Position numbers and translations under genes: made by a program. Below the pieces are notes generated by a model. That model ran no database searches. It saw only the letters and a program-made list of their open reading frames with translations, and was not told where the DNA came from. A stretch of 64,000 nucleotides of DNA. It comes from Pelobates cultripes (taxonomy: Eukaryota; Chordata; Amphibia; Anura; Pelobatidae). Shown one piece after another: positions 45,955 to 57,190 of the stretch (position 1 is the stretch's first letter; each line of letters opens with the position of its first letter). Location: positions 294,812,744-294,876,743 of the forward strand of contig OW240916.1 in the NCBI GenBank assembly GCA_933207985.1, in the 5' to 3' direction.

Positions 45955-46261
45955 AGACTTTGGCTCCATGGCGATTGAACTGTGTGCATAGGATCTAAGA
46001 CCTGTTCGGTACAAGTGTGCTCTCAGATCCCAGCTATCTGGGGATACGTTAAATGTGTGCTTTCGGTTGGCACATTATAAAGTTATGCATTTTTATGTAT
46101 TTTTGTCACTCTATATAAAATGGAGTTTAGCATCTATCCTCGGAGATAATTGAGTTACTTCCCAATTATCTCCAGGATAGAGAGGAGGGTTACATTGCCA
46201 AAAGGGGAGTGTTTATAGCCAAACTGTTTCCATTGGCTACTGTATTATAGCCAATGGAAAC
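45955..46261 (+). repeat. 307-bp tandem duplication, copy 1
   Basis: From AGACTTTGGCTCCATGG to the palindrome CTGTTTCCATTGGCTA / TAGCCAATGGAAACAG (46224-46239 and 46248-46263), which straddles the copy junction. Repeated directly downstream at offset 307 with only a few differences (GGTTGGCACATT versus GGTTGACATATT). Contains an ATTGAGTTACTTCCCAAT stem and a TATAAAATGGAG box-like sequence (about 46114). Confidence 0.9.
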
Positions 46262-46554
46262 AGACTTTGGCTCCATGGCGATTGAACTGTGTGCATAGGA
46301 TCTAAGACCTGTTCGGTACAAGTGTGCTCTCAGATCCCAGCTATCTGGGGATACGTTAAATGTGTGCTTTCGGTTGACATATTATAAAGTTATGCATTTT
46401 TATGTATTTTTGTCACTCTATATAAAATGGAGTTTAGCATCTATCCTCGGAGATAATTGAGTTACTTCCCAATTATCTCCAGGATAGAGAGGAGGGTTAC
46501 ATTGCCAAAAGGGGAGTGTTTATAGCCAAACTGTTTCCATTGGCTACTGTATTA
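46262..46554 (+). repeat. 307-bp tandem duplication, copy 2
   Basis: Near-identical to 45955-46261. It lacks the second arm of the terminal palindrome: after GGCTACTGTATTATA it diverges into TTTTTCACAG. Confidence 0.9.
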
Positions 46555-46700
46555 TATTTTTCACAGTTTTCCACCAGGTCCCCTAGGGGAGTGTCCACCT
46601 GGTGGAAGACCTGCATGAATACCGGGCAGGTAGTCCTGGCAGGTAGTCCTGCTTGACCCTCAATACAGAGCCTCGTGTCATATTTGGGGGGATTTATTCA

Positions 46701-47017
46701 TATGGTTTTCAAGCATTTAATAATACACTTTATTTTTAACACTAGTACTATTTAATTTGTCCCTCACATTTTAGCGTAGGACCCACCAACATTGGGGTAC
46801 TTTGAAAGCAGTGGTGGGCTTAACATCATATGGCCATATAGTGGAACTAAATCCCCATATTTATTCTTAGATAGGCAATTTAGAAGCCTTCTTTGTGTCG
46901 TATTTTTTTGTAGTCTGAGTGCGCAGCAACTATTATTTTCATGTATGAAGTTTGGTCACTGCAGCAGCACCTTTCATGCAAAATGCAGGTCTTGGGTGGG
47001 GCCCCAATCCTTTCTCT
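46701..47017. other. Intergenic stretch, no feature seen
   Basis: No gene recognised. Confidence 0.3.
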
Positions 47018-47614
47018 GTAACAGACACTATAGTCACCAGAACAACTGCAGCTTAATAATTTTTTTCTGGTGAGTAGAATCATTACCTTCAGGCTTTTTG
47101 CTGTAAACACTGTCTTTTCAGAAAAAATGGAGTGTTTACATTACAGCCTAGTGATAACTCTACTGGCCACTCCTCAGATGGCTGTTAGAGATCCTTCCTG
47201 GGTCATGGCTGCCTAAAATGCATCCAAACATTCAGTATCTCTTCCCTCTGCATGCAGACACTGAACTTTCCTCATAGAGATGCATTGATTCAATACATCT
47301 CTATGAGGAGATGCTGATTGGCCAGGGCTGTGTTTAAATCATGCTGGCTCTGCCCCTGATCTGCCTCTTTGTCATTCTCAGACAATCCTATGGGGAAGCA
47401 TTGTGATTGGATCAGGCTACTTCTGCTGATGTCAGCAGGCAGTGGGCAAGTCTAAAGGAAACAATGACAAAGCCAGCAGCTTCAGACTTGAATACAAGTA
47501 AGATTTTACACAATTTAGGGAGGCATGAGGGGACAAGTGTGACTAGATGGTGGTTTTAACCCTATAGGGTCAGGAATACATGTTTGTGTTCCTGACCCTG
47601 TAGTGCCCCTTCAA
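47018..47614 (-). mobile_element. TTAA MITE, family A, reverse orientation
   Basis: Reverse-oriented relative of 3067-3625: CACTATAGTCACCAGAACAACTG at the left, the ATAGAGATGCATTGATTCAATACATCTCTAT hairpin (47274-47305), GACAATCCTATGG...GTGATTGGATCAGG, and CAGGAATACATG...GTTCCTGACCC then TAGTGCCCCTTCAAT at the right. Both TTAA borders are eroded. Non-coding. Confidence 0.7.
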
Positions 47615-49084
47615 TGTAGGATGGCAGCAGAGAACACGTGGCCCCAAAACCCTTACTAGTGGGCTGTAGTGGTTAGGGTGCTTGGAGTATTCATTTAAGA
47701 ATATTTCATAAATCACTATATTTTAGGTAATCCTGCTAATTATTATCAAATAGCACTTCCAAAAATAGATTATCTTTTCCTTCTTAAAACATCAAACAAA
47801 CGTCATATAAAATATTCCCTTTAGGGTTTTCTGAAAATGGATACTTTATTTTTAAATAAATCTCATTGATAAATATAGAAGTGTTTGAAGATCTTCCACT
47901 GTAAAGTTATATTACTTACAAAAATCACATATATATATTTTTCAACTGAAACAGTCATACGAACGTGTTTTGGTTCTGTGTAAATCGGTTATCCACTGAG
48001 AATAAGGTCAGATGAAGCATTTATCATCAGTAAAATCAGTTTATCAACAAGACCCGGTCATGCTGCATTCACTTTTCAAACACCATGACGGTGAGTTCCT
48101 AATCAAAACAGTGATTAATATTTGCAGCGCAGAGCGTAAACCATCCCTAAAAAAAATAATTGTTAAAGTTACTCAGATTTTTGCAAATAGCATTTACACC
48201 ACCAGCTATCTGCTGTCAGACATTTCGGATGAAATCATTGGGTTAAATAAATAAACGTAGATTCATGGAGATCTCTGTTGTGGGAGTAACTAACAAAATC
48301 ATTTTCGTCTGCTATTCGCAAGAATGAGTAGAGCGGCCATAGGAAAATATTATTTTTACTTTATTCTGTGAAATATCTTTTTGGAGGATCTGATGCGTTG
48401 AGTATTTAAGGAATTTTCTGCTGGCAGGTTCCTGACATCCATGTGAAATTTGGATTTGCCTTCAGGAATTATTAATGCCAACAATTTGTCTAACATTATC
48501 TTTTTTTTTTTTTTTTTAATCTACTTACATTAAGTTTCATAAATATAAGAATAATTTCTTGTGATCCAATCTAGTTTCCTGTGTAATGTTTAAAATAAAT
48601 ATGTAAAAAAGCAAAATATAATAAAATAAAAAATATTTAACATAGTCCGTTTAAAATCTCATTATTATTATTTTTGTTATTATTATAATTATTCACTAAA
48701 CCTGGAATTTAGTAAATCGTGTCCACAAAATTAAATGTGCACAGGCTCCAAGCATCTCCTAAAATGTAAACTTTTTCAGGACACCTATTATAGAACACCT
48801 ATATGTGGAGAGGTGAAGTGTTCGCCTAAAGCCTGGTCATTATTTGAAAAATGATTTTAAAAAGGTTCTGTGTTTGTGCCCTGAGACATAATTGTGTATC
48901 ATGTATAAACCTTGCTTAGTCAGATTTCAACAGCATCCCCATTAAAAAAATGTATGATCTGGGAGTGCACCTAAACAATGTGTTTTTTTTTAATAAATAC
49001 TAACTCTTACTAGACTTGGGATGGGGACACACTCCTGCACAAGTGCACCATGAAGTAACATGAAAAATGCTTAAATGTGTGGAT
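47615..49084. other. AT-rich unique-looking stretch; candidate conserved non-coding segment
   Basis: 48,000-48,480 is free of recognised repeats, of balanced complexity, and rich in TAAT/ATTA words (for example GGAATTATTAATGCCAAC at 48464). An 80-codon frame lies here (48012-48254) without a recognisable domain. A poly-T run follows at 48503-48519. Conservation cannot be tested from one sequence. Confidence 0.3.
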
Positions 49085-49622
49085 TAAGAGGCATTAGATT
49101 TGGACAATCCATCCAAAACAAAGTCTAGTACCTTAACATTATACAAAGATATTCAGGGCCAATGCAAAGCGTCCTCTGGAAATCTATTCACGAACAGGAC
49201 TATACAAAGGACACAAGGTCATGCATTTAGACTGGAAGAAAGGAGATTTAGTCTAAGGCAAAGACATTTTTTTTACAGTAAGAACAATAAGGATGTGGAA
49301 TTCTCTGCTTGAAGAGGTAGTTTTATCAGAGTCGGTACAGAGATTTAAACAGCAACTGGATGCATGCCTGCAAAAACACAATATACAGGGATATGATTTT
49401 TAATTAGTGGGGTAATAGCTTCTTGATCCAAGGAGATATCTGACTTCCATTCTGGGGTCAAGAAGGATTTTCTTCCAAGTTTGTTGCAAAATTGGAAGTG
49501 CTTCAAAGTGGGTTTTTTGCCTTAATTTGGATCAACAGCAAGAACAGATGTGAGGAAGGCTGAACTTGATGGGCACATCTCTTTTCAGCCTATGTAAGAA
49601 TGTACTTACTATACATATTTAC
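49085..49622 (+). mobile_element. CR1-type LINE 3' end, second subfamily
   Basis: The frame at 49100-49312 reads TLTLYKDIQGQCKA, TIQRTQGHAFRLEERRFSLR and FFYSKNNKDV; after a frame change it continues WNSLLEEVVLSESVQRFKQQL and LQKHNIQGYD. This is the same RT C-terminal arrangement as in 44020-44472 but a different subfamily. The 3' UTR includes AAGGATTTTCTTCC and ends 'gaacttgatgggcacatctcttttcagcctatgtaa', a well-known LINE tail phrase in frogs (from memory). One frameshift; non-functional. Confidence 0.75.
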
Positions 49623-50167
49623 AAAATAAGAAATTCAAAAACTGTATGAGAGATCCAGATCAGTGTATAGGTGTATGACTGGATATAAAATGTTTATAGA
49701 CTTGACTAGACTAAAAATATTCTAGACTCAGAAAAGCCGATGGAATACTCTTTGATCCATGTGGATGTAATTTATAGCAGTAGCAAAATTGATTTGGTTT
49801 AATTTTTGTAACCTTAGCTACTAATCTTGGCAGGACTGTGAATTACCAAGCCCATAATAAATAAACTCAAAAAAACTGCCTTCCTTTTCAATTATTTATG
49901 AGGGGCTTGGCAATTCATAACTTTGCCAAGATTTCTAGGCAGGGTTAGAAACATCAAGTCAAGTGAACTAAAATGTTAACTACAGATGGTCCACAGATTC
50001 TTTAAAGGATTTTTTTTTCAATTCTTATTATTTTTTTATATCCCCAAAAAAGAGGTTACAGTGATCAGATAGGATCTAAATATGGGAATTAGCTATGGTG
50101 TCAGTTAAAGACGCACTTGACCAACAAATTTGTCACGGACAGTTATACGAAAGAAAAAATACATTTG
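49623..50167. other. AT-rich stretch, no gene
   Basis: Contains an imperfect inverted relation between 'cttggcaggactgtgaattacc' (49827) and 'ggcaattcataactttgccaag' (49909), suggesting an old fold-back element. Nothing else. Confidence 0.35.
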
Positions 50168-50327
50168 CAGTGTTATTCACTAATGTGAGAATTGTTTAGA
50201 ATTTAAAGGAGAATTCAAATTTAGGGCCAAAGTAGCCAACCTGGAAGCAGAGCTACCTGGGGGAATGTTTACTATACAGCTACTTTGGCCTTGAATTTTT
50301 GACAATTTTCAGTTTAGTAAATAACCC
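50168..50327. mobile_element. Fold-back MITE (about 160 bp)
   Basis: AATTCAAATTTAGGGCCAAAGTAGC on the left pairs with GCTACTTTGGCCTTGAATTTTTG on the right. The outer parts CACTAATGTGAGAATTG and CAATTTTCAGTTTAGTAAATA also pair. Non-coding. Confidence 0.6.
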
Positions 50328-51990
50328 GTGCTTTTTGAGCATTAAATAACTGAGTAAATGCGCCAAAGAAGAAAAAAGAAAAACACCATACATTTTTTTG
50401 TCTCCTCCATGTACACTCTAACCTCTACATTTCTCAATAACCTCTAAAGATGCCATTTGTAAGCCAAAAACTCTCATTAAATGTGGAACCTGTGCAATAC
50501 TGAGTAAGATGACCCTTTCATTGCTGCATCAGATCATATCAATGATCAACAAAGCACACGTCACTGCTGTATTTAAACAAATACATTTGAATAAATAATA
50601 TAAAAAAGTTAAACTGAATAAACCTAATAGTTTCTCTATTTAATGTCCAAAGAAATGTGAGTGATTACAGGGTAATTGGAATTGAAACAACTCTAATAAT
50701 TTTAAGTAGCGTATGTTAGTTAGAAATCATTATATTTTACCCAAGAAATGCAGCAAAACGCTGCACATACAGACTACAGGCACCATGACCACTTCAAGTC
50801 ACTATAAATAATAACATAGTAATAATAATAATAATGGTGATTGGACAAACCCTTTAAAAATTAATGCAATTCTTATGAACACAGCACTTTATCAGATAAT
50901 GACAGCATGCGTGGAAAACTCACTATTTACAACATTCATGATATTTTAGATGCATACACTATGTTTTCTGCAATGTTCAAAGTTATTTTATTTCAATTGC
51001 CATTAGGTCTTATGCTCCCACCTGAATATTGTCCTCCCCGTATTGCACTGACTCAGGAAACCCAGTTGAGGAGAACGATGACGGGAATGTTGAATATGAT
51101 AGGAGATCCTCTGCGAAGATTGAGTTTACTTGTCCATTTGAGTATCTTTCTTACTACCCATAGTTTATCAAGATGGCTACATTTATTTAATGTTCTAATT
51201 CATTAATGAAAGCTGTGAATGTCTGCCTTCAATGTTAGAGCCTGTAACTTTTATTCTCAAGGATGTTCACAGCCTATGTAATTTAGGAAGAATAGTCAGA
51301 CTAATTCCGAAACACATTTACTGTTGTAAAAACATTATGATTGTGAGTTTTATTATTGTGGGTTCTGGGATATTCTAATCTTTTAGAAATTAGGGAAAAC
51401 GTGTCAAAGGGGCTCTACATGCACCCAGACAACCTAATTTCAGTGAAATGGTCTGTCTGTCTATGTAACCATGCAACTCAAAACATTAGTGTTTTGGCAG
51501 CATGGAGACCAGGATGCCACAGTAAGGTATGTAAATCTCACCTTTTTAACCCCTGCAGGGGGTAACACCTACATATTTGTTTGTATTTCCAACACTGTAG
51601 TGTTCCTTTACGATAGAAGAAAAGTGTCATCTGGGTTTTAACATCTGTGGCCATTGTGTAATCACCAAAACATTGCTCATCTAGTGATTGAGATATGATG
51701 GTAATATGGTACACATACCTGTTAATGCTTGTGTTTATTTGTTAAATGTCACGGACCTGTGTGTCTAACTCTCAGCTGTTCATTTGTCTGCCTGCCTGTC
51801 TACTATTAGCATACGTAATCTAGCACTTCCTTCACTGCTCTGATCAGATGCTTCCTCTTGTTGTGTTTGGTTTAGTAAAAGCATTCACCTTGAAAGATTG
51901 TCAGACTGTTTGTTGACCTGTCTGTATTCTTGCATGCTTGTTTGTTTATCTTAGAACATACCTATTCTCAGACTATTGTCAATATGATAA
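50328..51990. other. AT-rich stretch, no gene
   Basis: Includes an AAT run (50817-50835) and a probable right end of a TTAA-type element finishing 'acactgtagtgttccttta' near 51610. The 99-codon frame at 50907-51206 shows no recognisable domain. Confidence 0.35.
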
Positions 51991-52167
51991 AAGAAAAAAC
52001 CTCAGGCACTCACTGTGATAAATCAGGCCGATTTATTGGACACCCCAATGTTTCGACCCGCTCTCAGGTCTTTATCAAGCTTGATAAAGACCTGGGTACA
52101 GATTGAAACGTTATGGTATGCAATACATCGCCTGATTTATCACAGTGAGTGCCTGAGATTTTTTCTT
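51991..52167. mobile_element. Long palindromic fold-back element (about 177 bp)
   Basis: The left arm AAGAAAAAACCTCAGGCACTCACTGTGATAAATCAGGC... and the right arm ...GCCTGATTTATCACAGTGAGTGCCTGAGATTTTTTCTT are near-perfect complements, turning at ATCAAGC|TTGATAAAGACCTG (about 52075-52080). Mid-arm wording (CCAATGTTTCGACCCG versus GATTGAAACGTTATGG) has diverged. Non-coding; an abundant anuran fold-back from memory. Confidence 0.75.
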
Positions 52168-52311
52168 TTTTACTCGCTCTTATGGGATATGCTGACCCAT
52201 GCTCAGTTACCACCCTGTGACTTTTATGATTGAGTGCAGTCCCTTTTCTGTTTTAAAACTCATTGTCCATAGGATGCCCTTGGATCTCCTTAGTTCTTGG
52301 TGAGCAGTTTA

Positions 52312-52486
52312 CACAGTCCTATAGACTGTAAGCTCGTTTGAGCAGGGTCCTCTTCAACCTATCGTTCCTGTAAGTTTTCTTGTAATTGTCCTATTTATAG
52401 TTACATCCCCCCCTCTCATAATATTGTAAAGCGCTACGGAATCTGTTGGTGCTATTTAAATGGCAATAATAATAATAGTAATTCGC
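52312..52486 (+). mobile_element. L2-type LINE 3' tail
   Basis: 'tagactgtaagctcgtttgagcagggtcctctt' through 'ataatattgtaaagcgctacggaatctgttggtgctatttaaat' and an AAT run. This is the L2 3' UTR in plus orientation, with no RT. Confidence 0.8.
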
Positions 52487-54681
52487 CAGTTACACTTCTC
52501 ATATATCAACGACTCAGGCAGAGAACTGCATGAAATGGGGATGTATTCCTTTTTTATAGTGCTATTGCTCACTCTTGATGAAATGATGCTTAGTCTGGTA
52601 ACAGAGAATTAGACAACTGTAGTTAGTTTTTTACTTTATAGGGCTTCCTAGAGTTTGATAAATGAGCACAGGAGTCCACTGGCAGAAAAAAATGCCATCT
52701 TTGATTTGTACCGAGCTCCCACTAACAGTTTGACTCTTCCTCGTGGATCTGCTTTTGATTTTCTCCTGCTGATAGTTAAGATATTGCCATTCTTAACGCC
52801 ACAAGTCATAAATGCATACAAGTCAATGTTTATATCAAGCGGTATCCTGAATGCAGATGTACACAGATGTTGCACGCTTGCTACGTTTTGTGACCAGGTA
52901 GCAGTGTTTGAAGATGTAAGTGAGGTCACCGGCTGTAATTGTTGATGGACATCACATCATCTGGTCATCAGATGTGAGCTGCAGGTCCAGGATTTTTGGT
53001 TAGCTGTGGACGGGAGCCACTGAGGACTGGAAATGTCAAATGGTATCACATGGTAAAAAAAAATGCTAATCACTCACCACCCATGATTATGTCTGCAAAT
53101 GGAGCCGAGACAATAATTCAGTCAATGAACCGTGAAATTGCAAGTTACAGCTATATTGGCTTGTTACATTTCACATACAGACATGTTACTTTTTGATATG
53201 TAAATTGCCATGTCACAAGTCTTTCTCCTCTCAGGTCATTACATAGAGACTGGTGTGTAACTGGAGAAATTGGTTTAGATTAGAATCCCCTAATCATCGC
53301 ATTTACTGAGAAGGGGTCTGGCTCCAATCATCTCACATGTGTGCAAGGCATGAATTCTGGGTACTTTACCACTTTGGTGGTATTTTCCTCTAGGCTACTA
53401 TAATATTCAGAGTAAAAGAATAATTATATCATTATAAAGCTAATTTCTTTAATGTCCGAATCCACACTTTATGTGTTGTTTGCTCTTTAAAGAAACGCAA
53501 ATAACTTAAGGAGAGCAGATAAATAAAAAATAAAGCCAGGGTCTCAGTAAGTTGCCGTATTTATACTTTACATTATAAGAGGTAAAATAATAAGGGAAAA
53601 GGCTCCTGACGACGGTGTGCTGACAAGCCGAAACGCACTTCCTGCTCTCTCTTTTTTTGTTTTCACTTCACATGGTAGCACCTTAATTTAGTATGCACTA
53701 GTTTATTTGTATTTAGTTTTAGGCAGGGAGACTGGTTCAGGTAGTCATTAGTGATTAGCCCACAGTGCCAAGGTAAAACAGGGATAGATTCATTTCAGTA
53801 TCCTTTTTTGATTTATGGCTATTGAGGCTCAGTTCCTCCATCTTCCTCCCTGTGATTTTTACCTTCAGCTATACCTGCCGCTAGTATACACGCTGGGAGT
53901 GTGTGGACATTGTTGGATTTTTTTAGACACATTGTGTACATTTGTTCATATACCTTACCAGCTGTATATGTGTAATTCTCCTGCTACACTAATTTTCTAC
54001 CCACTATTCTTTCATCCTTAGAAGTATTAAAGGTAGGGCATCCTCTCTTTTTAATTGTTACTCTCTCCTAAGGGCCTTCACTGGTCCAATATATTTTTTT
54101 TCAATTTATACTTATTAATATAAATTAGCAAATCTACTGGTTTAGAATGCAGCTTGGAATCACTAAACTTAATTTAGACATTAACTTCACTGACCATAAT
54201 ACAGGGAGGGATCTGATAACAAGCAGAGCAGTATAGAGATTAAAGGAACACTCAAAATTTTTAAATAAATATATTTATGTTGGACTTAAACTTTGTTTAC
54301 ATTGCTAGGGGATTGTTATTAAAAAAGGCTAAAAATCTACCAGTAATCGTGGCATGTACTGTATGTAATGAAGCCTATCCGTGGATGATGGGCATGGCTA
54401 TCACAGAGATCTCTTGTGTTTGGAGACCTCACTAGTGAGGCATCAAGAAATAGCCCAGTTTTGCCAGTTCAACGACACAAGCTTGTATGACAGCAGTTTG
54501 AGTGGCTGCTGTACAGGCTGGTATGAACTTAAATGGCATGGTTAGATCTTGTAGGTGGTGCATGATAAAGATTTGGATGTCTACAAGGAAAATTGAGAGT
54601 GATAAGGAAAGCGGAAAGTTTGAAGAGAAACTATTTTTGTGAGAGTTTAGGAGTGTGGGATAAATGGGGGGTCTGGGAAGG
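52487..54681. other. Stretch without recognised gene
   Basis: Overlapping opposite-strand frames at 52648-52945 (93 and 96 codons) have no recognised domain. 53,600-54,060 ('cctgacgacggtgtgctgacaagccgaaacgc') resembles a frog repeat type with CGAAACGC wording, unnamed. A TTAA left end TTAAAGGAACACTCAAAA lies at 54240. Confidence 0.3.
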
Positions 54682-55570
54682 TGTCACGGGTGGCGGTCCA
54701 AAGACCTGGACCCCATTGTGCCTGATGAAGATTGGAGTCTCGGCATGGAAATAGACAACTAGGGTCTGGTGCAGGGTAACCACACGCCCCCTAGTGTTGA
54801 GCACCAGGGTTTGTGCGGCCACATACCAGAGCCCTGATGCAGCTTAAGCGGAAGCCAGGAGCTAGATGATATGCTGATATGTGTCCAGTACTAGAAACAA
54901 AGCAAGACTAGAACAGGCACCAAACCAGATATCAAGACAAGACTAGGAAAACCCAGAGCCGGAGCAGGACAGAAAGGAGAAACCCAGAACATGTACACAA
55001 TACATGAGGGAAACATGGACAGGGCAGGACAGGACAGGACTGTACATGAACTGGGAATACAAGACAAAATAAAATAAGACAAGAGATACAAGGCAAAACA
55101 AGAGGAGATATAACTAAGTACAATATATGTAATAAACATTGGCGATTTAGACATACATAAATTTCCAAGATGTATACAGTCCACCACTGTGTCAAACTAC
55201 TCCAAGTACGGTGGGTCCTAACTGCCTAGATATGAATGACTAAATACACAACAATAAAACACACAAAGAAACCTGCAAAGAAAGGAGCAGAGGAAATGAT
55301 ACCACTGGTTGCAGGAACAGAATGAAACAAAAAGGATTAATGGCAATGAATGGGTGTGGCAACAAAAAACAAACATTTAAAAGAATCCAAGAGACTGTGA
55401 ATTCCAGGAACGGAATAAAGGAATTAACCCAGAAAACCCATCATAAAGAAAACCAGACATAGAACAGAAAACCAGAAAAAACAAGAAAAACTAAACAAGA
55501 ATTGTAAAAAGAATACTGGATACCAGAAGCCAAGGCCAGGCATCTGTGCAAAACGGAACAGGACATGACA
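54682..55570 (-). mobile_element. Solo LTR-like element with 5-bp target duplication (889 bp)
   Basis: Starts TGTCACGGGTGGCGG (54682) and ends GGACATGACA (55570), TG...CA. GAAGG lies immediately before (54677-54681) and immediately after (55571-55575), a 5-bp target duplication. On the minus strand the body is CT-rich, like the 3' half of 6975-7600, and both elements have a CGTGACA/TGTCACG-type end, suggesting related LTRs with this one in reverse. No internal coding region. Frames at 54891-55195 are CT-composition artefacts. Confidence 0.65.
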
Positions 55571-56924
55571 GAAGGCAAAGAAATTATGGATTTAGATCTG
55601 AGAGGCAAAGGGTAGGATATATGAAGAAAAATGGGTAACTAAGTAGTAAATGGAGAATTTTAAGGTTCTGGATGGGTTTTAGGGTGTGGGATTTATCAAG
55701 GTCCTGCTAGCCGAGATTCGGTAAAGTATGTAACAATGTAAGTATAAATGTAAGGGTTCTGTAATAGGCAGCGAAAAATAGGAACAGGAGCTAAGCTGAC
55801 ATGGCCTTTAACTTTCAAATAGCTGCATTAAAAAAAGGATTCTCCAGCTCAGATTATCTGCCTGTTCCCTTAAAAATATGCAAACCAGCTGCAAAGTTTA
55901 GTGATAAAACATGTAAATATTCATAAATGTATTGAGTAATATTAAAGCAGAGAGCAAAGTAAAAGTTGACACAACTAGTATGAAGTGCTATTTGTTCCTG
56001 TTTATTTATGTAATTCTACCACTGCTTGAAAATGGTATTTTGCAACCAAAAGTGGAAACATTAAATTAGTATTGTGTAAAAATGAAATGTAACATTGTAT
56101 TAAACACACTGGTGAAAGGACACATTGAAGGTCATATTACACACCTTTAATTATCAAATAAATACTTAATAAATATTATTCTGGGGATATTTAATTTCAG
56201 TAAAAGAGACCTCACACATCAGAGTAATATTCTCCAAACATACATAAGACTAAGAAATCTTTTTGTTTAAGATGGAATGTCGAGCACGTTTGCAAATTGG
56301 ATCTTTCCCCCTAAATCATTATTCTGCTATTTTCTCTATCAAACCTAGAACAACAATTCTCAATGTTTTCTTCAAGGCAAATTATCTTTCAAGATTTAAA
56401 AATAATAACTAATGAATAATTACTACAAATAATATTTTTTTAGTTCTTTGACAATGTTCCATAGCTTTCTTTTTACTTAAATGCACATCTGAAATCAATT
56501 ATGTTCTCATTATTTTAAAGCATAGGTGTTTTATTCCCTGTCACACTTCTATATATTCTGTGTGATCCAATGATTAGCAACACACTTGAGTAAACATAGC
56601 CACACACTTGGTTACTCCACCACTTTGGATAAGATTTACCATTGAATAGTAAGTCATGATTCCAGTTGTATCGTCTTGTTGATATTTAACTTCGATGTTG
56701 TTATACAAGCCCTAACCTGTGTGTAATAGGGTATTGCACCATTATTTTCAAGAAATATGTCTCTAATGTATGAGTGGGTCCAAGACGTGGAAATCCTGCT
56801 TCTCATTTTTTAATCGAGAGCTCTTCATATGGATTCAGTGATATTTAGATCTGGTAATTATATAAGCTATAGAAGGTATCTGACATCACTGATATGTTCC
56901 TGGAGTTTATGGCATTATCTTGGT
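55571..56924. other. AT-rich stretch, no gene
   Basis: No recognised repeat or coding frame. Confidence 0.35.
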
Positions 56925-56988
56925 GTTGGGCAGACTAGATGGGCCGAATGGTTCTTATCTGCCGCCACATTCTATATTTCTATGTGTT
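56925..56988 (+). mobile_element. CR1-type LINE 3' tail
   Basis: 'gttgggcagactagatgggccgaatggttcttatctgccgccacattctatatttctatg' is the same tail phrase as at 44410-44472. Only the last ~60 bp are present. Confidence 0.75.
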
Positions 56989-56989
56989 A

Positions 56990-57190
56990 TCATCCATGAC
57001 GGGACAGTCTCTCCACCACGTTATGTCCCCAGTCATATAACATAACCTTGCATTGTTTGACTGTTACATATCCATACATATTGATCACCAGGCCTAGTAA
57101 TTCCATCAATATGGCTCCTAATACCTCATACACTATGGGTCCACCACCATGTTTAATAGTTGGCTGTCTGTATTGTTGGTCTTTAGACAT
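56990..57190 (-). mobile_element. Possible Tc1-type transposase remnant
   Basis: The minus-strand frame contains QPTIKHGGG followed by GAILMELLGLVINMYGYV. Tc1/mariner transposases carry a conserved T-V-K-H-G-G-G-S-x-M-V-W-G block at this place. Only that block is convincing; the DDE residues and terminal repeats are not seen. It may be an old fragment. Confidence 0.35.

Larger units (their letters stand above)
45442..46700. repeat. Complex unclassified repeat with internal tandem duplication
   Basis: Begins TTAAAGGGACACTGTAACAG (45442). It contains ACGAACACCGCT / AGCGGTGTTCGT inverted copies (45761-45773 and 45811-45823), many TTCGT/ACGAA words, a 307-bp tandem duplication (next entries), and a tail with AGGTAGTCCTGGC / AGGTAGTCCTGCT (46629-46654). 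No coding domain. It could be LTR-related or a TTAA-type DNA element; I cannot decide, and the right boundary is approximate. Confidence 0.4.

Noticed and set aside
52648..52945. Overlapping opposite-strand ORFs of 93 and 96 codons
   Set aside because: Neither translation resembles a known family; overlap on both strands suggests chance.
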